Part shown: positions 8,159 to 16,651 of the stretch, one piece after another
How positions within the stretch are numbered: the stretch's first letter is position 1
How the letters are laid out: every line of letters starts with the position of its first letter
Assembly: GCA_050261915.1 (NCBI GenBank)
Contig: JBLNDT010000089.1
Span: 1-64,000 of the forward strand
Direction: 5' to 3'
Origin: UBA699 sp050261915
GTDB taxonomy: Bacteria; Bacillota; Clostridia; Clostridiales; Clostridiaceae
Length of the DNA: 64,000 nucleotides
Program-made: the position numbers and the translations under genes
The notes under the pieces: generated by a model
What the model was told of the DNA's origin: nothing
What the model saw: the letters and a program-made list of their open reading frames with translations, nothing else
The model's database searches: none

Positions 8159-9448
8159 ATGAAGATAATATTTGCAGATAATAAAGAAGGAAATGATTAC
8201 CTTAATCTTATAAAATCAAGGGAGGCTGCAGTACAAGAAGAAGTAAATGTGGTGGTTTCCGGCATTTTGTCTGATATAAGGGAAAATGGAGATGAGGCTG
8301 TTATCAAATATACTAATAAATTTGACAGCCAGAATGTTAGCCTTGAAAACATCCTTGTAACTGAAGATGAAATAAAAGCAGCTTATGCAGTGGCTGAAAA
8401 AGAATTTGTTGATGCATTAAAGGAAGCTGCTGAAAATATAATATTTTTCCACGAAAAACAGGAGAGAAACTCATGGATGGTAACTAAGGAAAAGGGAATT
8501 GTCCTTGGACAGAGGGTATTACCACTAGAAACAGTTGGGATATATGTTCCAGGTGGAACTGCAGCATATCCATCCTCAGTGCTGATGAATGCACTTCCTG
8601 CAAAGGTAGCAGGAGTTAAAAATATAATTATGGTTACCCCACCAATGAAAGATGGAAAAATAAATCCAAATATTTTAGTAGCTGCGGATATAGCTGGAGT
8701 TGATAAGATATATAAAATAGGAGGAGCACAGTCAGTAGGCGCTTTGGCCTTTGGTACTGAAACAATTCCTAAGGTAGATAAAATAGTAGGACCTGGAAAT
8801 ATATATGTTGCTATAGCTAAAAAGTTGGTTTATGGCAATGTGGATATAGACATGATTGCTGGACCAAGCGAAATATTGATTATTGCTGATGAATATGCTG
8901 ACCCTGATTTTATTGCAGCAGATTTAATGTCACAGGCTGAACATGACAGGCTTGCTTCATCAATTCTTGTTACTTATTCAGAAAGCCTGGCTGAAAGAGT
9001 AAACATTAAACTAAAAGAACAGCTTGAATATTTAAGCAGAAAAGATATAATCACTGATTCGCTAGATAACTTTGGAGCTATAATAATTGTTAATGATTTA
9101 AAAGAAGCTATTGATATGTCAAACAGAATAGCTCCAGAACATTTAGAACTTTGCATTAAAAATCCATTTGAATATTTAAATGATGTTAAAAATGCCGGTT
9201 CTGTATTCTTAGGAGAATATTCTCCTGAGCCACTTGGAGATTATATGGCAGGACCTAATCATGTTCTTCCTACAAGCGGTACAGCAAGGTTCTTCTCAGC
9301 ACTTTCAGTAGATAACTTTGTTAAGAAATCAAGCTTTAGCTATTACACAAAAGAAGCACTTATGGATGTGGGAAATAAAATTGTTAAACTTGCAGATACA
9401 GAAGGACTTGATGCACATGCTAATTCTATTAAGGTTAGAATGAGGTGA
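8159..9448 (+). CDS. hisD: histidinol dehydrogenase
   Basis: HisD oxidises histidinol to histidine in two NAD-dependent steps. The 429-residue length is typical. Segments that carry the zinc site and catalytic residues in the family are present: GPGNIYVAIAK, DMIAGPSEILI, DLMSQAEHD, IAPEHLEL and GPNHVLPTSGTARF. The ATG follows TAGGAGGA. It sits between hisG and hisB; no hisC lies in this operon. Confidence 0.96.
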   Translation: MKIIFADNKEGNDYLNLIKSREAAVQEEVNVVVSGILSDIRENGDEAVIKYTNKFDSQNVSLENILVTEDEIKAAYAVAEKEFVDALKEAAENIIFFHEKQERNSWMVTKEKGIVLGQRVLPLETVGIYVPGGTAAYPSSVLMNALPAKVAGVKNIIMVTPPMKDGKINPNILVAADIAGVDKIYKIGGAQSVGALAFGTETIPKVDKIVGPGNIYVAIAKKLVYGNVDIDMIAGPSEILIIADEYADPDFIAADLMSQAEHDRLASSILVTYSESLAERVNIKLKEQLEYLSRKDIITDSLDNFGAIIIVNDLKEAIDMSNRIAPEHLELCIKNPFEYLNDVKNAGSVFLGEYSPEPLGDYMAGPNHVLPTSGTARFFSALSVDNFVKKSSFSYYTKEALMDVGNKIVKLADTEGLDAHANSIKVRMR

Positions 9449-9452
9449 TCTT

Positions 9453-10037
9453 ATGAGATATGGTGAATTAAAAAGAGTTACCTATGAAACGGATATTTCA
9501 GTAGATCTTGATATGGATGGCACAGGAAAATCAAATATTGACACAGGAATAGGATTCATGGATCATATGCTTACTCTATTTAGTAGACATGGAATTATTG
9601 ATTTAAATGTTAAAGCTGAAGGGGATTTAAATGTAGATTATCACCATACAGTAGAAGATATAGGAATAGTTATTGGAAAATGTCTTGCTGAAGCACTTAA
9701 TGACAAGAAAGGTCTAAAGAGGTATGGAACAACATTTCTTCCAATGGATGAAACCTTGGTAATGGTTTCTATAGATATAAGCGGAAGACCTTTCCTAGCT
9801 TATGACTGTAAAATTGAAGCGGATAAAGTTGGAGAATTTGACACTGAGCTGGTGGAGGAGTTTTTCAGAGCTGTTGCCTTTAATGGAGGGTTAACTATTC
9901 ATGTTAAGCTTATGTATGGAAAAAATGCTCACCATATTATAGAAGCAATGTTTAAGGCATTTGGGAGGGCTTTAAGAGAAGCGGCAAGCACAGACCCAAG
10001 AGTAGAAGGTTTAATGACTACGAAAGGAGTTATATAA
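9453..10037 (+). CDS. hisB: imidazoleglycerol-phosphate dehydratase
   Basis: HisB dehydrates imidazoleglycerol phosphate to imidazoleacetol phosphate. The 194 residues form the dehydratase only, with no fused HAD-type histidinol phosphatase, so a separate phosphatase is needed and is present at 13871. Metal-binding signatures are GFMDHMLTLFSRHG, DYHHTVEDIGI, and a second-half motif KNAHHIIEAMFKAFGRAL. GAGGTGAT precedes the ATG. The stop overlaps the hisH start as TAATG. Confidence 0.96.
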   Translation: MRYGELKRVTYETDISVDLDMDGTGKSNIDTGIGFMDHMLTLFSRHGIIDLNVKAEGDLNVDYHHTVEDIGIVIGKCLAEALNDKKGLKRYGTTFLPMDETLVMVSIDISGRPFLAYDCKIEADKVGEFDTELVEEFFRAVAFNGGLTIHVKLMYGKNAHHIIEAMFKAFGRALREAASTDPRVEGLMTTKGVI

Positions 10038-10657
10038 TGATTGGAATAATAGATTATGGTATGGGAAACCTCAGAAGTGTTCAAAAAGCACTTGAACTTC
10101 TAGGGGAAGATACAGTAATAACATCAGATTTTGATACACTATTAAAATGTGATGGAATAATTCTTCCTGGAGTAGGAGCATTCCCAGATGCCATAGAAAA
10201 TATAAAAACAAAAAGACTTGATTTTGCAATAAATGAAATTTTAGCTCAAAACAAACCTCTTTTAGGCATATGTCTTGGTATGCAGCTTTTATTTGATGAA
10301 GGTGATGAAGTAAAGGTATGTAGAGGGTTATCTTTAATAAAAGGTAAAGTTACAAGACTTCAGGCAAATGTTAAAATACCTCACATGGGCTGGAATAATC
10401 TTAAAATTGTAAACCAGTGCAAAATCTTAGATGGAGTTAAGGACAATTCCTATGCATATTTTGTACACTCATATCTTGCAGTGGATATGGAAGAAAAGGA
10501 TATTAACGCTGTTACGGAATACGGCACTCTAATTCCAGCAGTTGTAAGCAATGGGAACGTATATGGAACTCAGTTTCACCCTGAAAAAAGCGGTGAAATA
10601 GGTATGAAGATTCTTGAAAACTTTATTAAGCTAACAAAACAACCTGAGAGGGGATAA
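10037..10657 (+). CDS. hisH: imidazole glycerol phosphate synthase, glutaminase subunit
   Basis: HisH releases ammonia from glutamine and passes it to HisF. It is a class I glutamine amidotransferase of 206 residues with the nucleophile in LLGICLGMQLLF (Cys79), and the His-Glu pair in GTQFHPEKSG near 183-192 completes the triad. The oxyanion region GVGAFPDA is also visible. The start shares a base with the hisB stop. Its partner hisF lies two genes downstream with hisA between. Confidence 0.96.
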   Translation: MIGIIDYGMGNLRSVQKALELLGEDTVITSDFDTLLKCDGIILPGVGAFPDAIENIKTKRLDFAINEILAQNKPLLGICLGMQLLFDEGDEVKVCRGLSLIKGKVTRLQANVKIPHMGWNNLKIVNQCKILDGVKDNSYAYFVHSYLAVDMEEKDINAVTEYGTLIPAVVSNGNVYGTQFHPEKSGEIGMKILENFIKLTKQPERG

Positions 10658-10660
10658 AAA

Positions 10661-11380
10661 ATGATAATTTTTCCAGCGATTGATATAAAGGAAGGAAATG
10701 CGGTAAGACTTTACCAGGGAGAGTTTTCAAAAAGTGAAGTTGTTTCAAAGGATATTATTGAAACTGCTAAGAGCATGGAAGCTGATGGTGCAGAATTCCT
10801 TCATATGGTAGATTTGGATGGGGCATTAAAAGGAGAACCAGGAAATCTTGATAAGGTAAAAAATGTTATTAAAAGTTTAAATATACCTATTCAGCTTGGT
10901 GGCGGTATTAGAAGAATGGATACAATTGACAAGCTTCTTGATATAGGGATAAACAGGGTTATACTTGGAACATCAGCATTGAACAATAAGGAACTTGTGG
11001 TTGAAGCTGTAAAAAAATATGGAAATAGAATAGTTGTAGGTATAGACGCTAACAATAGAAAAGTTGCTGTGGAAGGCTGGCTTAAAGTAAGCAACGTTGA
11101 CTATATTGAATTTGCAAAGACTATGGAGCAAGTTGGTGTACAAACTATAATATTCACCGATATAAGTAGAGATGGAACATTAAACGGTGCAAATCTTGAA
11201 CAGCTCCAGGAACTAAGCCAAAATATAAGCTGCAATATTATAGCATCAGGTGGAATAAAGGATATAAACGATATAAGAAACATAAAGAATTTAAATTTAT
11301 ATGGTGCCATTACTGGAAAAGCAATATATTCAGGCTATCTTAACCTAAAGGAAGCTATCAAAGTTGGGAGGGAAGGTTAG
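10661..11380 (+). CDS. hisA: ProFAR isomerase
   Basis: HisA is a (beta-alpha)8-barrel isomerase that opens the ring of ProFAR to give PRFAR. The 239-residue protein starts MIIFPAIDIKEGNAVRL, where the first aspartate is catalytic, and has FTDISRDGTLNG near 165-176 with the second catalytic aspartate. GGGIRR (near 80) and ASGGIKD (near 195) are the phosphate-binding loops. GAGGGGA lies upstream of the ATG. Its stop overlaps the GTG start of hisF. Confidence 0.95.
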   Translation: MIIFPAIDIKEGNAVRLYQGEFSKSEVVSKDIIETAKSMEADGAEFLHMVDLDGALKGEPGNLDKVKNVIKSLNIPIQLGGGIRRMDTIDKLLDIGINRVILGTSALNNKELVVEAVKKYGNRIVVGIDANNRKVAVEGWLKVSNVDYIEFAKTMEQVGVQTIIFTDISRDGTLNGANLEQLQELSQNISCNIIASGGIKDINDIRNIKNLNLYGAITGKAIYSGYLNLKEAIKVGREG

Positions 11381-12141
11381 TGCTTACAAAGAGAATTATT
11401 CCCTGTCTTGATGTTAATATGGGGAGAGTTGTTAAAGGTATAAACTTTATAAATCTTAAGGATGTTGGAGACCCTGTTGAAATAGCTGAATTTTATAACA
11501 AAGAAGGTGCGGATGAACTTGTTTTCCTAGACATAACAGCTTCAAACGAAGGCAGGAAAACAATGATAGATGTGGTTAAAAGAACTGCAGAAAAAGTTTT
11601 CATTCCTCTAACAGTTGGAGGGGGAATATCAAATGTTGAAGACTTCAAGGATATTCTACGTGCTGGTGCTGACAAGGTTTCTATAAACTCCTCAGCAATT
11701 AAAAATCCTGAGTTAATTAAAGACGCATCAGATAAGTTTGGAAGTCAGTGCGTTGTAGTTGCAGTGGACGCTAAACTGAGAGATGACAAATCAGGATGGA
11801 ATGTATATATAAACGGTGGAAGAATTGATACAGGCTTAGATGCTATTGATTGGGTAAAAAAAGCTGAAAAACTAGGAGCAGGGGAAATTCTGCTAACAAG
11901 TATGGATGCTGACGGAACAAAGGAAGGCTATGACATAAAGCTTACAAAAGCAGTTACAGAAGCTGTTAATATCCCTGTTATAGCATCCGGAGGCTGCGGT
12001 AAAATTGAAGACTTTTATGAAGTTTTTAAAGAATCCGGTGCAGATGCAGCACTAGCAGCTTCATTGTTTCATTACAGAGAATTAAGCGTAAGTGAAGTTA
12101 AGGAATACCTTGATAAAAAAGAAATATGCGTTAGACTGTAA
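11380..12141 (+). CDS. hisF: imidazole glycerol phosphate synthase, cyclase subunit
   Basis: HisF condenses ammonia delivered by HisH with PRFAR to give imidazoleglycerol phosphate and AICAR. The 253-residue barrel begins LTKRIIPCLDVNMGRVVKG with the first catalytic aspartate in CLDV; the second is in LLTSMDADGTKEGYD near residue 175. Phosphate-binding glycine loops VGGGI and ASGGCG are present. The start is GTG and overlaps the hisA stop (TAGTG), with GGGAGGGAAGG upstream. Confidence 0.95.
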   Translation: MLTKRIIPCLDVNMGRVVKGINFINLKDVGDPVEIAEFYNKEGADELVFLDITASNEGRKTMIDVVKRTAEKVFIPLTVGGGISNVEDFKDILRAGADKVSINSSAIKNPELIKDASDKFGSQCVVVAVDAKLRDDKSGWNVYINGGRIDTGLDAIDWVKKAEKLGAGEILLTSMDADGTKEGYDIKLTKAVTEAVNIPVIASGGCGKIEDFYEVFKESGADAALAASLFHYRELSVSEVKEYLDKKEICVRL

Positions 12142-12150
12142 GGAGTTAAA

Positions 12151-12498
12151 ATGGAAAAGTATAATGTGGTAAATTTTAAGGATCTAAAACTTCAAAATGG
12201 GTTGATACCTGTTATTGTACAGGATTATGAAAACAATGAAGTTCTTATGATGGCTTATATGAATGAAGAATCCTTCAACAAAACAATTGAAACAGGAAAA
12301 ACATGGTTTTACAGCAGGTCGAGAAATGAACTATGGAACAAAGGGGGTACTTCAGGACATATCCAGGTTGTCAAACAAATGAGCATTGACTGCGATAAAG
12401 ATACTATCCTGGTAAAAGTGCTTCAAACTGGTGCAGCATGCCATACAGGGAATAGAAGCTGCTTTTACACTGAAGTCAGCAACTTTGAATTGAGGTGA
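12151..12498 (+). CDS. hisI: phosphoribosyl-AMP cyclohydrolase
   Basis: This enzyme opens the adenine ring of phosphoribosyl-AMP, the third step of the pathway. The 115 residues include TWFYSRSRNELWNKGGTSG, the IDCDKD metal site and the zinc cysteines in TGAACHTGNRSCFY. It is a stand-alone cyclohydrolase; the pyrophosphohydrolase activity that many bacteria fuse to it is in the next gene. TAAGGAG precedes the ATG. Confidence 0.95.
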   Translation: MEKYNVVNFKDLKLQNGLIPVIVQDYENNEVLMMAYMNEESFNKTIETGKTWFYSRSRNELWNKGGTSGHIQVVKQMSIDCDKDTILVKVLQTGAACHTGNRSCFYTEVSNFELR

Positions 12499-12503
12499 GG
12501 ATT

Positions 12504-12833
12504 TTGGAAAAAGGAATAATAGAAGATTTATATGATATAATTGAAGATAGAAAACTTAACCCTATGGAGGGCTCCTATACCAATTACCTTTTTGAAAAGG
12601 GTTTGGATAAAATTCTTAAAAAGGTTGGAGAGGAATGCACAGAGGTAATTATAGGCAGCAAAAACAATGATAAAGAAGAAATAATCAATGAAATATGCGA
12701 TTTAACCTATCATATTCTAGTTTTAATGGCTAAGCAGGATATAAAACCCAGTGAGGTATCTAAGGTACTTGAAGAAAGAAGAGTAAAAATAGGGAATAAG
12801 AAAGCCGAAAGAACAGAAATAAATAATTATTAA
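12504..12833 (+). CDS. hisE: phosphoribosyl-ATP pyrophosphohydrolase
   Basis: HisE removes pyrophosphate from phosphoribosyl-ATP, the second step of the pathway. It is a small all-alpha MazG-like enzyme with KVGEECTEVIIGSKN and the EEIINEICDLTYH metal-binding stretch. A GTG at 12495 overlaps the hisI stop, but a TTG at 12504 has AGGTGAGG at the right distance and gives about 109 residues, so it is preferred. It is the last gene of the operon and is followed by a strong terminator. Confidence 0.93.
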   Translation: MEKGIIEDLYDIIEDRKLNPMEGSYTNYLFEKGLDKILKKVGEECTEVIIGSKNNDKEEIINEICDLTYHILVLMAKQDIKPSEVSKVLEERRVKIGNKKAERTEINNY

Positions 12834-12837
12834 TTTT

Positions 12838-12869
12838 AAGATTGCATTAAATATAATGCAGTCTTTTTT
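12838..12869 (+). terminator. terminator of the his operon
   Basis: Twelve-base-pair stem (12838-12849 with 12854-12865, one G-T pair), AATA loop and a T run. Confidence 0.9.
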
Positions 12870-12952
12870 ATGCAAAAAAAATAATTGACTTTATTTTTGC
12901 ATTTTTTAAGTGTAAAATTTTAATGTAGTATTTACGAAATTAGGAGGACAAA

Positions 12953-13858
12953 ATGAAGGCAAATATTATAAACCAGGTAATTATATTATTTTTAATAATG
13001 CTAGTTGGTATATATGCAAGGAAAAAGGAAATATTTAATGAAGAAACCACAAAAAAGATGTCTGTATTTTTACTTGATGTAACTCTTCCATGTTTGATAT
13101 TAACATCATTCAATTATGAATACTCAAAGGATATGATGGACAAGGCCAAGCTTATTTTCATGTATTCTTTTATAGTTCATTTTGCATTGATATTTGTAAG
13201 TAATGCCTTTGCATTTAAATTTGAAGATTCAAAAAAGAAAGTTTTAAGGTTCGCAATAATTTTTTCAAACTGCGGCTTTATGGGTTACCCAGTGCTTGAA
13301 GGCTTGTTCGGGAAAATAGGGGTTTTTTATGGAGCAATTTTCAATGTACCCTTCAATTTATTTATGCTGAGTTTCGGAACTATGCTTTATACAGGGAAAA
13401 AGGACATAAGCACATTAAAAGGAGCGCTAAAGCATCCTGGAATAATAGCAACAGTTATTGGTCTTATTCTGTTTTCATATTCAATCAGCATGCCGGCACC
13501 CCTTTATAAGGCTTTTAGTTCAGTAGGATCTATAACCACACCTTTATCTATGATAATTGTTGGGTCAATGCTTGCTGAGATTAATATAAAAGAAATTTTT
13601 TCAGGTTTTCTTGTATACTATGGCTCCTTGGTTAGATTAATAGCTGCACCAATAGTTACAATGATTATAATGAAATTACTTCATGCAGACAGGCTTCTTC
13701 TTGAAATAGGGGTTACAATAGAGGCAATGCCAGTTGCTGTTATAGCAACAGTACTTGCAGAAAAATACGGAGCAGATACTAAGCTTGCTTCAAAGTGTGT
13801 ATTTATTTCAACAATTATATCAATGATCACAATACCAATAATATTAATGAACATATAA
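12953..13858 (+). CDS. AEC family transporter (auxin-efflux-carrier type)
   Basis: The 301 residues are mostly hydrophobic, with about ten membrane segments split by a polar stretch near 135-150, as in the AEC family of bile/arsenite/auxin-type carriers. The family includes malate and other organic-acid permeases; the substrate here cannot be read from the sequence. TTAGGAGG precedes the ATG. It has its own leader after the his terminator and is 12 bases from the histidinol-phosphatase gene, so those two are probably co-transcribed. Export of an amino acid or pathway intermediate is possible but is only a guess from position. Confidence 0.85.
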   Translation: MKANIINQVIILFLIMLVGIYARKKEIFNEETTKKMSVFLLDVTLPCLILTSFNYEYSKDMMDKAKLIFMYSFIVHFALIFVSNAFAFKFEDSKKKVLRFAIIFSNCGFMGYPVLEGLFGKIGVFYGAIFNVPFNLFMLSFGTMLYTGKKDISTLKGALKHPGIIATVIGLILFSYSISMPAPLYKAFSSVGSITTPLSMIIVGSMLAEINIKEIFSGFLVYYGSLVRLIAAPIVTMIIMKLLHADRLLLEIGVTIEAMPVAVIATVLAEKYGADTKLASKCVFISTIISMITIPIILMNI

Positions 13859-13870
13859 AGGAGAGATATT

Positions 13871-14641
13871 ATGTTTGATACCCACGTTCACACAAAATTT
13901 TCAACAGATTCAGATATGAATATTGAAGATGCAGTTGCCGCTGCAAATAATAATAATAACCAAATTATAATAACTGAACATCTTGATTTGAATTTTCCAA
14001 GGGAAGGGGAATTTGTATTTGATATTGATGAATATTTCAGCAAATATTTAAAGTATAGAAATGAAAATCTGCTTCTTGGAGTTGAAGTAGGCATGAAAGA
14101 GGACAGTCTTAATGAAAGTAAAAAAATTGTTATAGCAAATCCTTTTGATTATGTAATAGGTTCTATACATTTGGTAGACAATTATGATCTTTACTATGAA
14201 GACTTCTATTTAGGAAAAGATAAAAAGGAAGCTTATGAAAAATATTTAAACATTATGCTTACATGTGTTAAAAATTTTCACTTTATAGACAGCATGGGTC
14301 ATATTGACTACATAGCAAGATATGCAAATTATGAGGATAAAGAGCTTTATTATTCAGATCATGAAGATATAATAGATGAAATACTGAAAACTCTTATACT
14401 TAATGATACTTGCATCGAATTAAATACAAGAAGGTTTAATAGTGAAACTGCTGTGAAAAATCTTATCCCAATCTACAAGAGATATGCATCTTTAGGGGGA
14501 AAATATATAACTATAGGCTCAGATTCTCATACTCCGGAGGCCATAGGAAACTCTTTTAAAAAAGCTAAAGAATTTTCAGAGGCATGCAATCTAAAAATTG
14601 TTTACTTCAAGGAAAGGAAAATCACATATGAAAAAATATAG
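13871..14641 (+). CDS. hisK: histidinol-phosphatase, PHP family
   Basis: This PHP-domain phosphatase should convert histidinol phosphate to histidinol, the step not covered by the single-domain HisB. The 256 residues show the metal ligands expected of the fold: DTHVHTKFSTDS at 3-14, ITEHLDL near 34-40, GVEVG near 60, GSIHLVD near 97, MGHIDYIARY near 142 and GSDSHTPEAIG near 216. GAGAG precedes the ATG. PHP phosphatases can act on other substrates, but location beside the his operon supports this call. The symbol hisJ is also used for Bacillus-type members. Confidence 0.88.
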   Translation: MFDTHVHTKFSTDSDMNIEDAVAAANNNNNQIIITEHLDLNFPREGEFVFDIDEYFSKYLKYRNENLLLGVEVGMKEDSLNESKKIVIANPFDYVIGSIHLVDNYDLYYEDFYLGKDKKEAYEKYLNIMLTCVKNFHFIDSMGHIDYIARYANYEDKELYYSDHEDIIDEILKTLILNDTCIELNTRRFNSETAVKNLIPIYKRYASLGGKYITIGSDSHTPEAIGNSFKKAKEFSEACNLKIVYFKERKITYEKI

Positions 14642-15341
14642 GGATGAAATTGTACTAGGTGTAATATTTATTTCAATTTCATTTATATTATATGCATTTC
14701 ATATATTCATTTTTAATGACCTTAAAGTTATGGCAAGTGATTTAACATCACAAATAGCCTTTATTCCTATTTATGTTTTCTTAACATCAATAATTATTGA
14801 ACAACTTTTAAAAAGAAGTGAAAGAGCAGAAAACTTGAGAAGAATGAACACTTTGGTGGGTATTTTTTATAGTGAAATTGGAAATGGATTAATAAAATAC
14901 TTATCAAAATGGGATAAAAACTCAGGATTAATAATAAAAGAGCTTGAAGCAGCAGAGTATTGGAATGATACAGACTGTATCAAACTTCAGAGTTTAATGA
15001 CAAACTATAAGTCAAGTATTACAAATATTGATATGGATTGTCTTAAAAATTTTCTTTACATGAAAAAGGATTTTATGATTCAACTTATGGCAAATCCAAA
15101 TTTGATGGAACATGAGTCCTTTACCGAACTTCTTCTTTCAATATTTCATTTAATCGAAGAATTCCAGTATAGAGAACAAATAGATTCCTATGAAGGAGAT
15201 GATACCCAGCATATTTTAAATGATGTGGAAAGGGCTTATAAATACCTTTCTTTAGAATGGGTAAAGTATATGATCCACCTTAAAAAGGAATACCCTTATC
15301 TTCATAACCTGGCAGAGCGACAAAATCCATATTTTTATTAA
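14628..15341 (+). CDS. unknown two-TM membrane protein with long cytosolic tail
   Basis: I do not recognise this family. The 237-residue product has two hydrophobic segments at the N-terminus (about 7-27 and 36-59) followed by about 175 mostly charged, helical-looking residues with an RSERAENLRR patch just after the second segment. An AAGGAAAGG about ten bases before the ATG at 14628 sets the start, within the 3' end of the phosphatase gene (14-base overlap). The frame is open 30 bases further upstream, but only from a TTG. rarA follows 13 bases downstream. Confidence 0.75.
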   Translation: MKKYRDEIVLGVIFISISFILYAFHIFIFNDLKVMASDLTSQIAFIPIYVFLTSIIIEQLLKRSERAENLRRMNTLVGIFYSEIGNGLIKYLSKWDKNSGLIIKELEAAEYWNDTDCIKLQSLMTNYKSSITNIDMDCLKNFLYMKKDFMIQLMANPNLMEHESFTELLLSIFHLIEEFQYREQIDSYEGDDTQHILNDVERAYKYLSLEWVKYMIHLKKEYPYLHNLAERQNPYFY

Positions 15342-15354
15342 TTGAGGTACATAT

Positions 15355-16635
15355 ATGAATATTGATAAACCATTAGCAGACAGGCTAAGACCAAAAACCC
15401 TTGAGGAAGTGGTAGGTCAGGACCATCTAATAGGAAAAGACAAAATTTTAAATAAAATAGTTGAATCAGGGCAGATACCAAACATGGTTTTTTTTGGTCC
15501 GCCAGGTGTTGGAAAAACCACAGTTGCTAATATTATAGCCGGGTACACTGATAAAAAATTTTATAAATTAAATGCAACTAATGCTTCTATAAGTGACATT
15601 AAGAATATAATTGAAAATTTAGACAGCCTTCTTACAATGAAGGGGGTACTTCTATACCTTGATGAAATACAAAACTTTAATAAAAAACAGCAGCAGTCCC
15701 TCCTTGAATTTACTGAAAACGGAAAAATAACGCTTATAGCAAGTACCACGGAAAATCCATATTTTTATGTATATAATGCTTTGTTAAGCAGAGCTGCTGT
15801 GTTTGAATTTAAACCACTTGAAATTAGTGATATTATTATAGGCTTAAATAGGGCACTTGAAATAATTAATTCCGATTTTGAATCAACAAAAATAATATGC
15901 AGCACTGAAGTCTTAAAATATATATCGGAAATTTGTACCGGAGACTTAAGGCGGGCAATAAATATACTGCAGCTTTCTCTTTCTGTATCAAAACCAAATA
16001 AAGATGGAGTTATATGTATAACAATTGATTCTGTTATGGAGTGTGCTCAAAATAAAACCTTAAATTATGATAAGTTTGGCGACAATCATTATGATATTTT
16101 AAGTGCATTCCAAAAGTCCATAAGAGGAAGCGATGCAGATGCTGCACTTCATTATCTCGGAAGGCTTGTTAAGGCAGGAGATCTTATTTCAATATGCAGA
16201 AGACTTATGGTAACAGCCAGCGAGGATATTGGTTTAGCTTATCCAATGTCAGTAACAATAGTTAAGTCATGTGTAGATTCAGCAATGCAGCTTGGTTTCC
16301 CTGAGGCAAGGATTCCTCTTGCTGAGGCGGTTATTCTTCTTGCAAATTCACCTAAATCAAACTCAGCAGTTTCTGCTATCGACAAGGCTATGAGTGATAT
16401 AGAAAATATGGATGTGGGGGATATACCCTTGCATTTAAAGGATGGTCATTACGCAGGGGCACAGAAACTAGGAAGAATGGAAGGCTATAAATATCCACAT
16501 AACTTTGAAAACAACTATGTTAATCAAATATATATGCCAAGCAAACTGGTAAACAAAAAGTATTATGTTCCAGGAAAAAATAAAAATGAACAATTATTTA
16601 AAGATTACTTAGATAAAATTAAGGAAAAAAAATAG
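15355..16635 (+). CDS. rarA: replication-associated recombination ATPase RarA/MgsA
   Basis: RarA is an AAA+ clamp-loader-like ATPase that acts at stalled replication forks together with SSB. The 426 residues begin with the family hallmark PLADRLRPKTLEEVVGQ; Walker A is FFGPPGVGKTTVA (Lys54) and Walker B LLYLDEIQNF. Sensor-like STTENPYF, the GDLRRAINIL arginine segment and the C-terminal tetramerisation region (SDIENMDVGDIPLHLKDGHY) are present. Family members usually have DEIHRF where DEIQNF is seen here, a modest variation. The stop codon lies inside a bidirectional terminator shared with the convergent aminotransferase gene. Confidence 0.93.
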   Translation: MNIDKPLADRLRPKTLEEVVGQDHLIGKDKILNKIVESGQIPNMVFFGPPGVGKTTVANIIAGYTDKKFYKLNATNASISDIKNIIENLDSLLTMKGVLLYLDEIQNFNKKQQQSLLEFTENGKITLIASTTENPYFYVYNALLSRAAVFEFKPLEISDIIIGLNRALEIINSDFESTKIICSTEVLKYISEICTGDLRRAINILQLSLSVSKPNKDGVICITIDSVMECAQNKTLNYDKFGDNHYDILSAFQKSIRGSDADAALHYLGRLVKAGDLISICRRLMVTASEDIGLAYPMSVTIVKSCVDSAMQLGFPEARIPLAEAVILLANSPKSNSAVSAIDKAMSDIENMDVGDIPLHLKDGHYAGAQKLGRMEGYKYPHNFENNYVNQIYMPSKLVNKKYYVPGKNKNEQLFKDYLDKIKEKK

Positions 16636-16651
16636 GGCTAAGCCCTATTTT
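16629..16651. terminator. bidirectional terminator containing both convergent stop codons
   Basis: Ten-base-pair stem AAAATAGGGC/GCCCTATTTT with a three-base loop. A/T runs on both sides let it work either way. It holds the rarA stop (16633-16635) and the aminotransferase stop (16645-16647). Confidence 0.85.
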
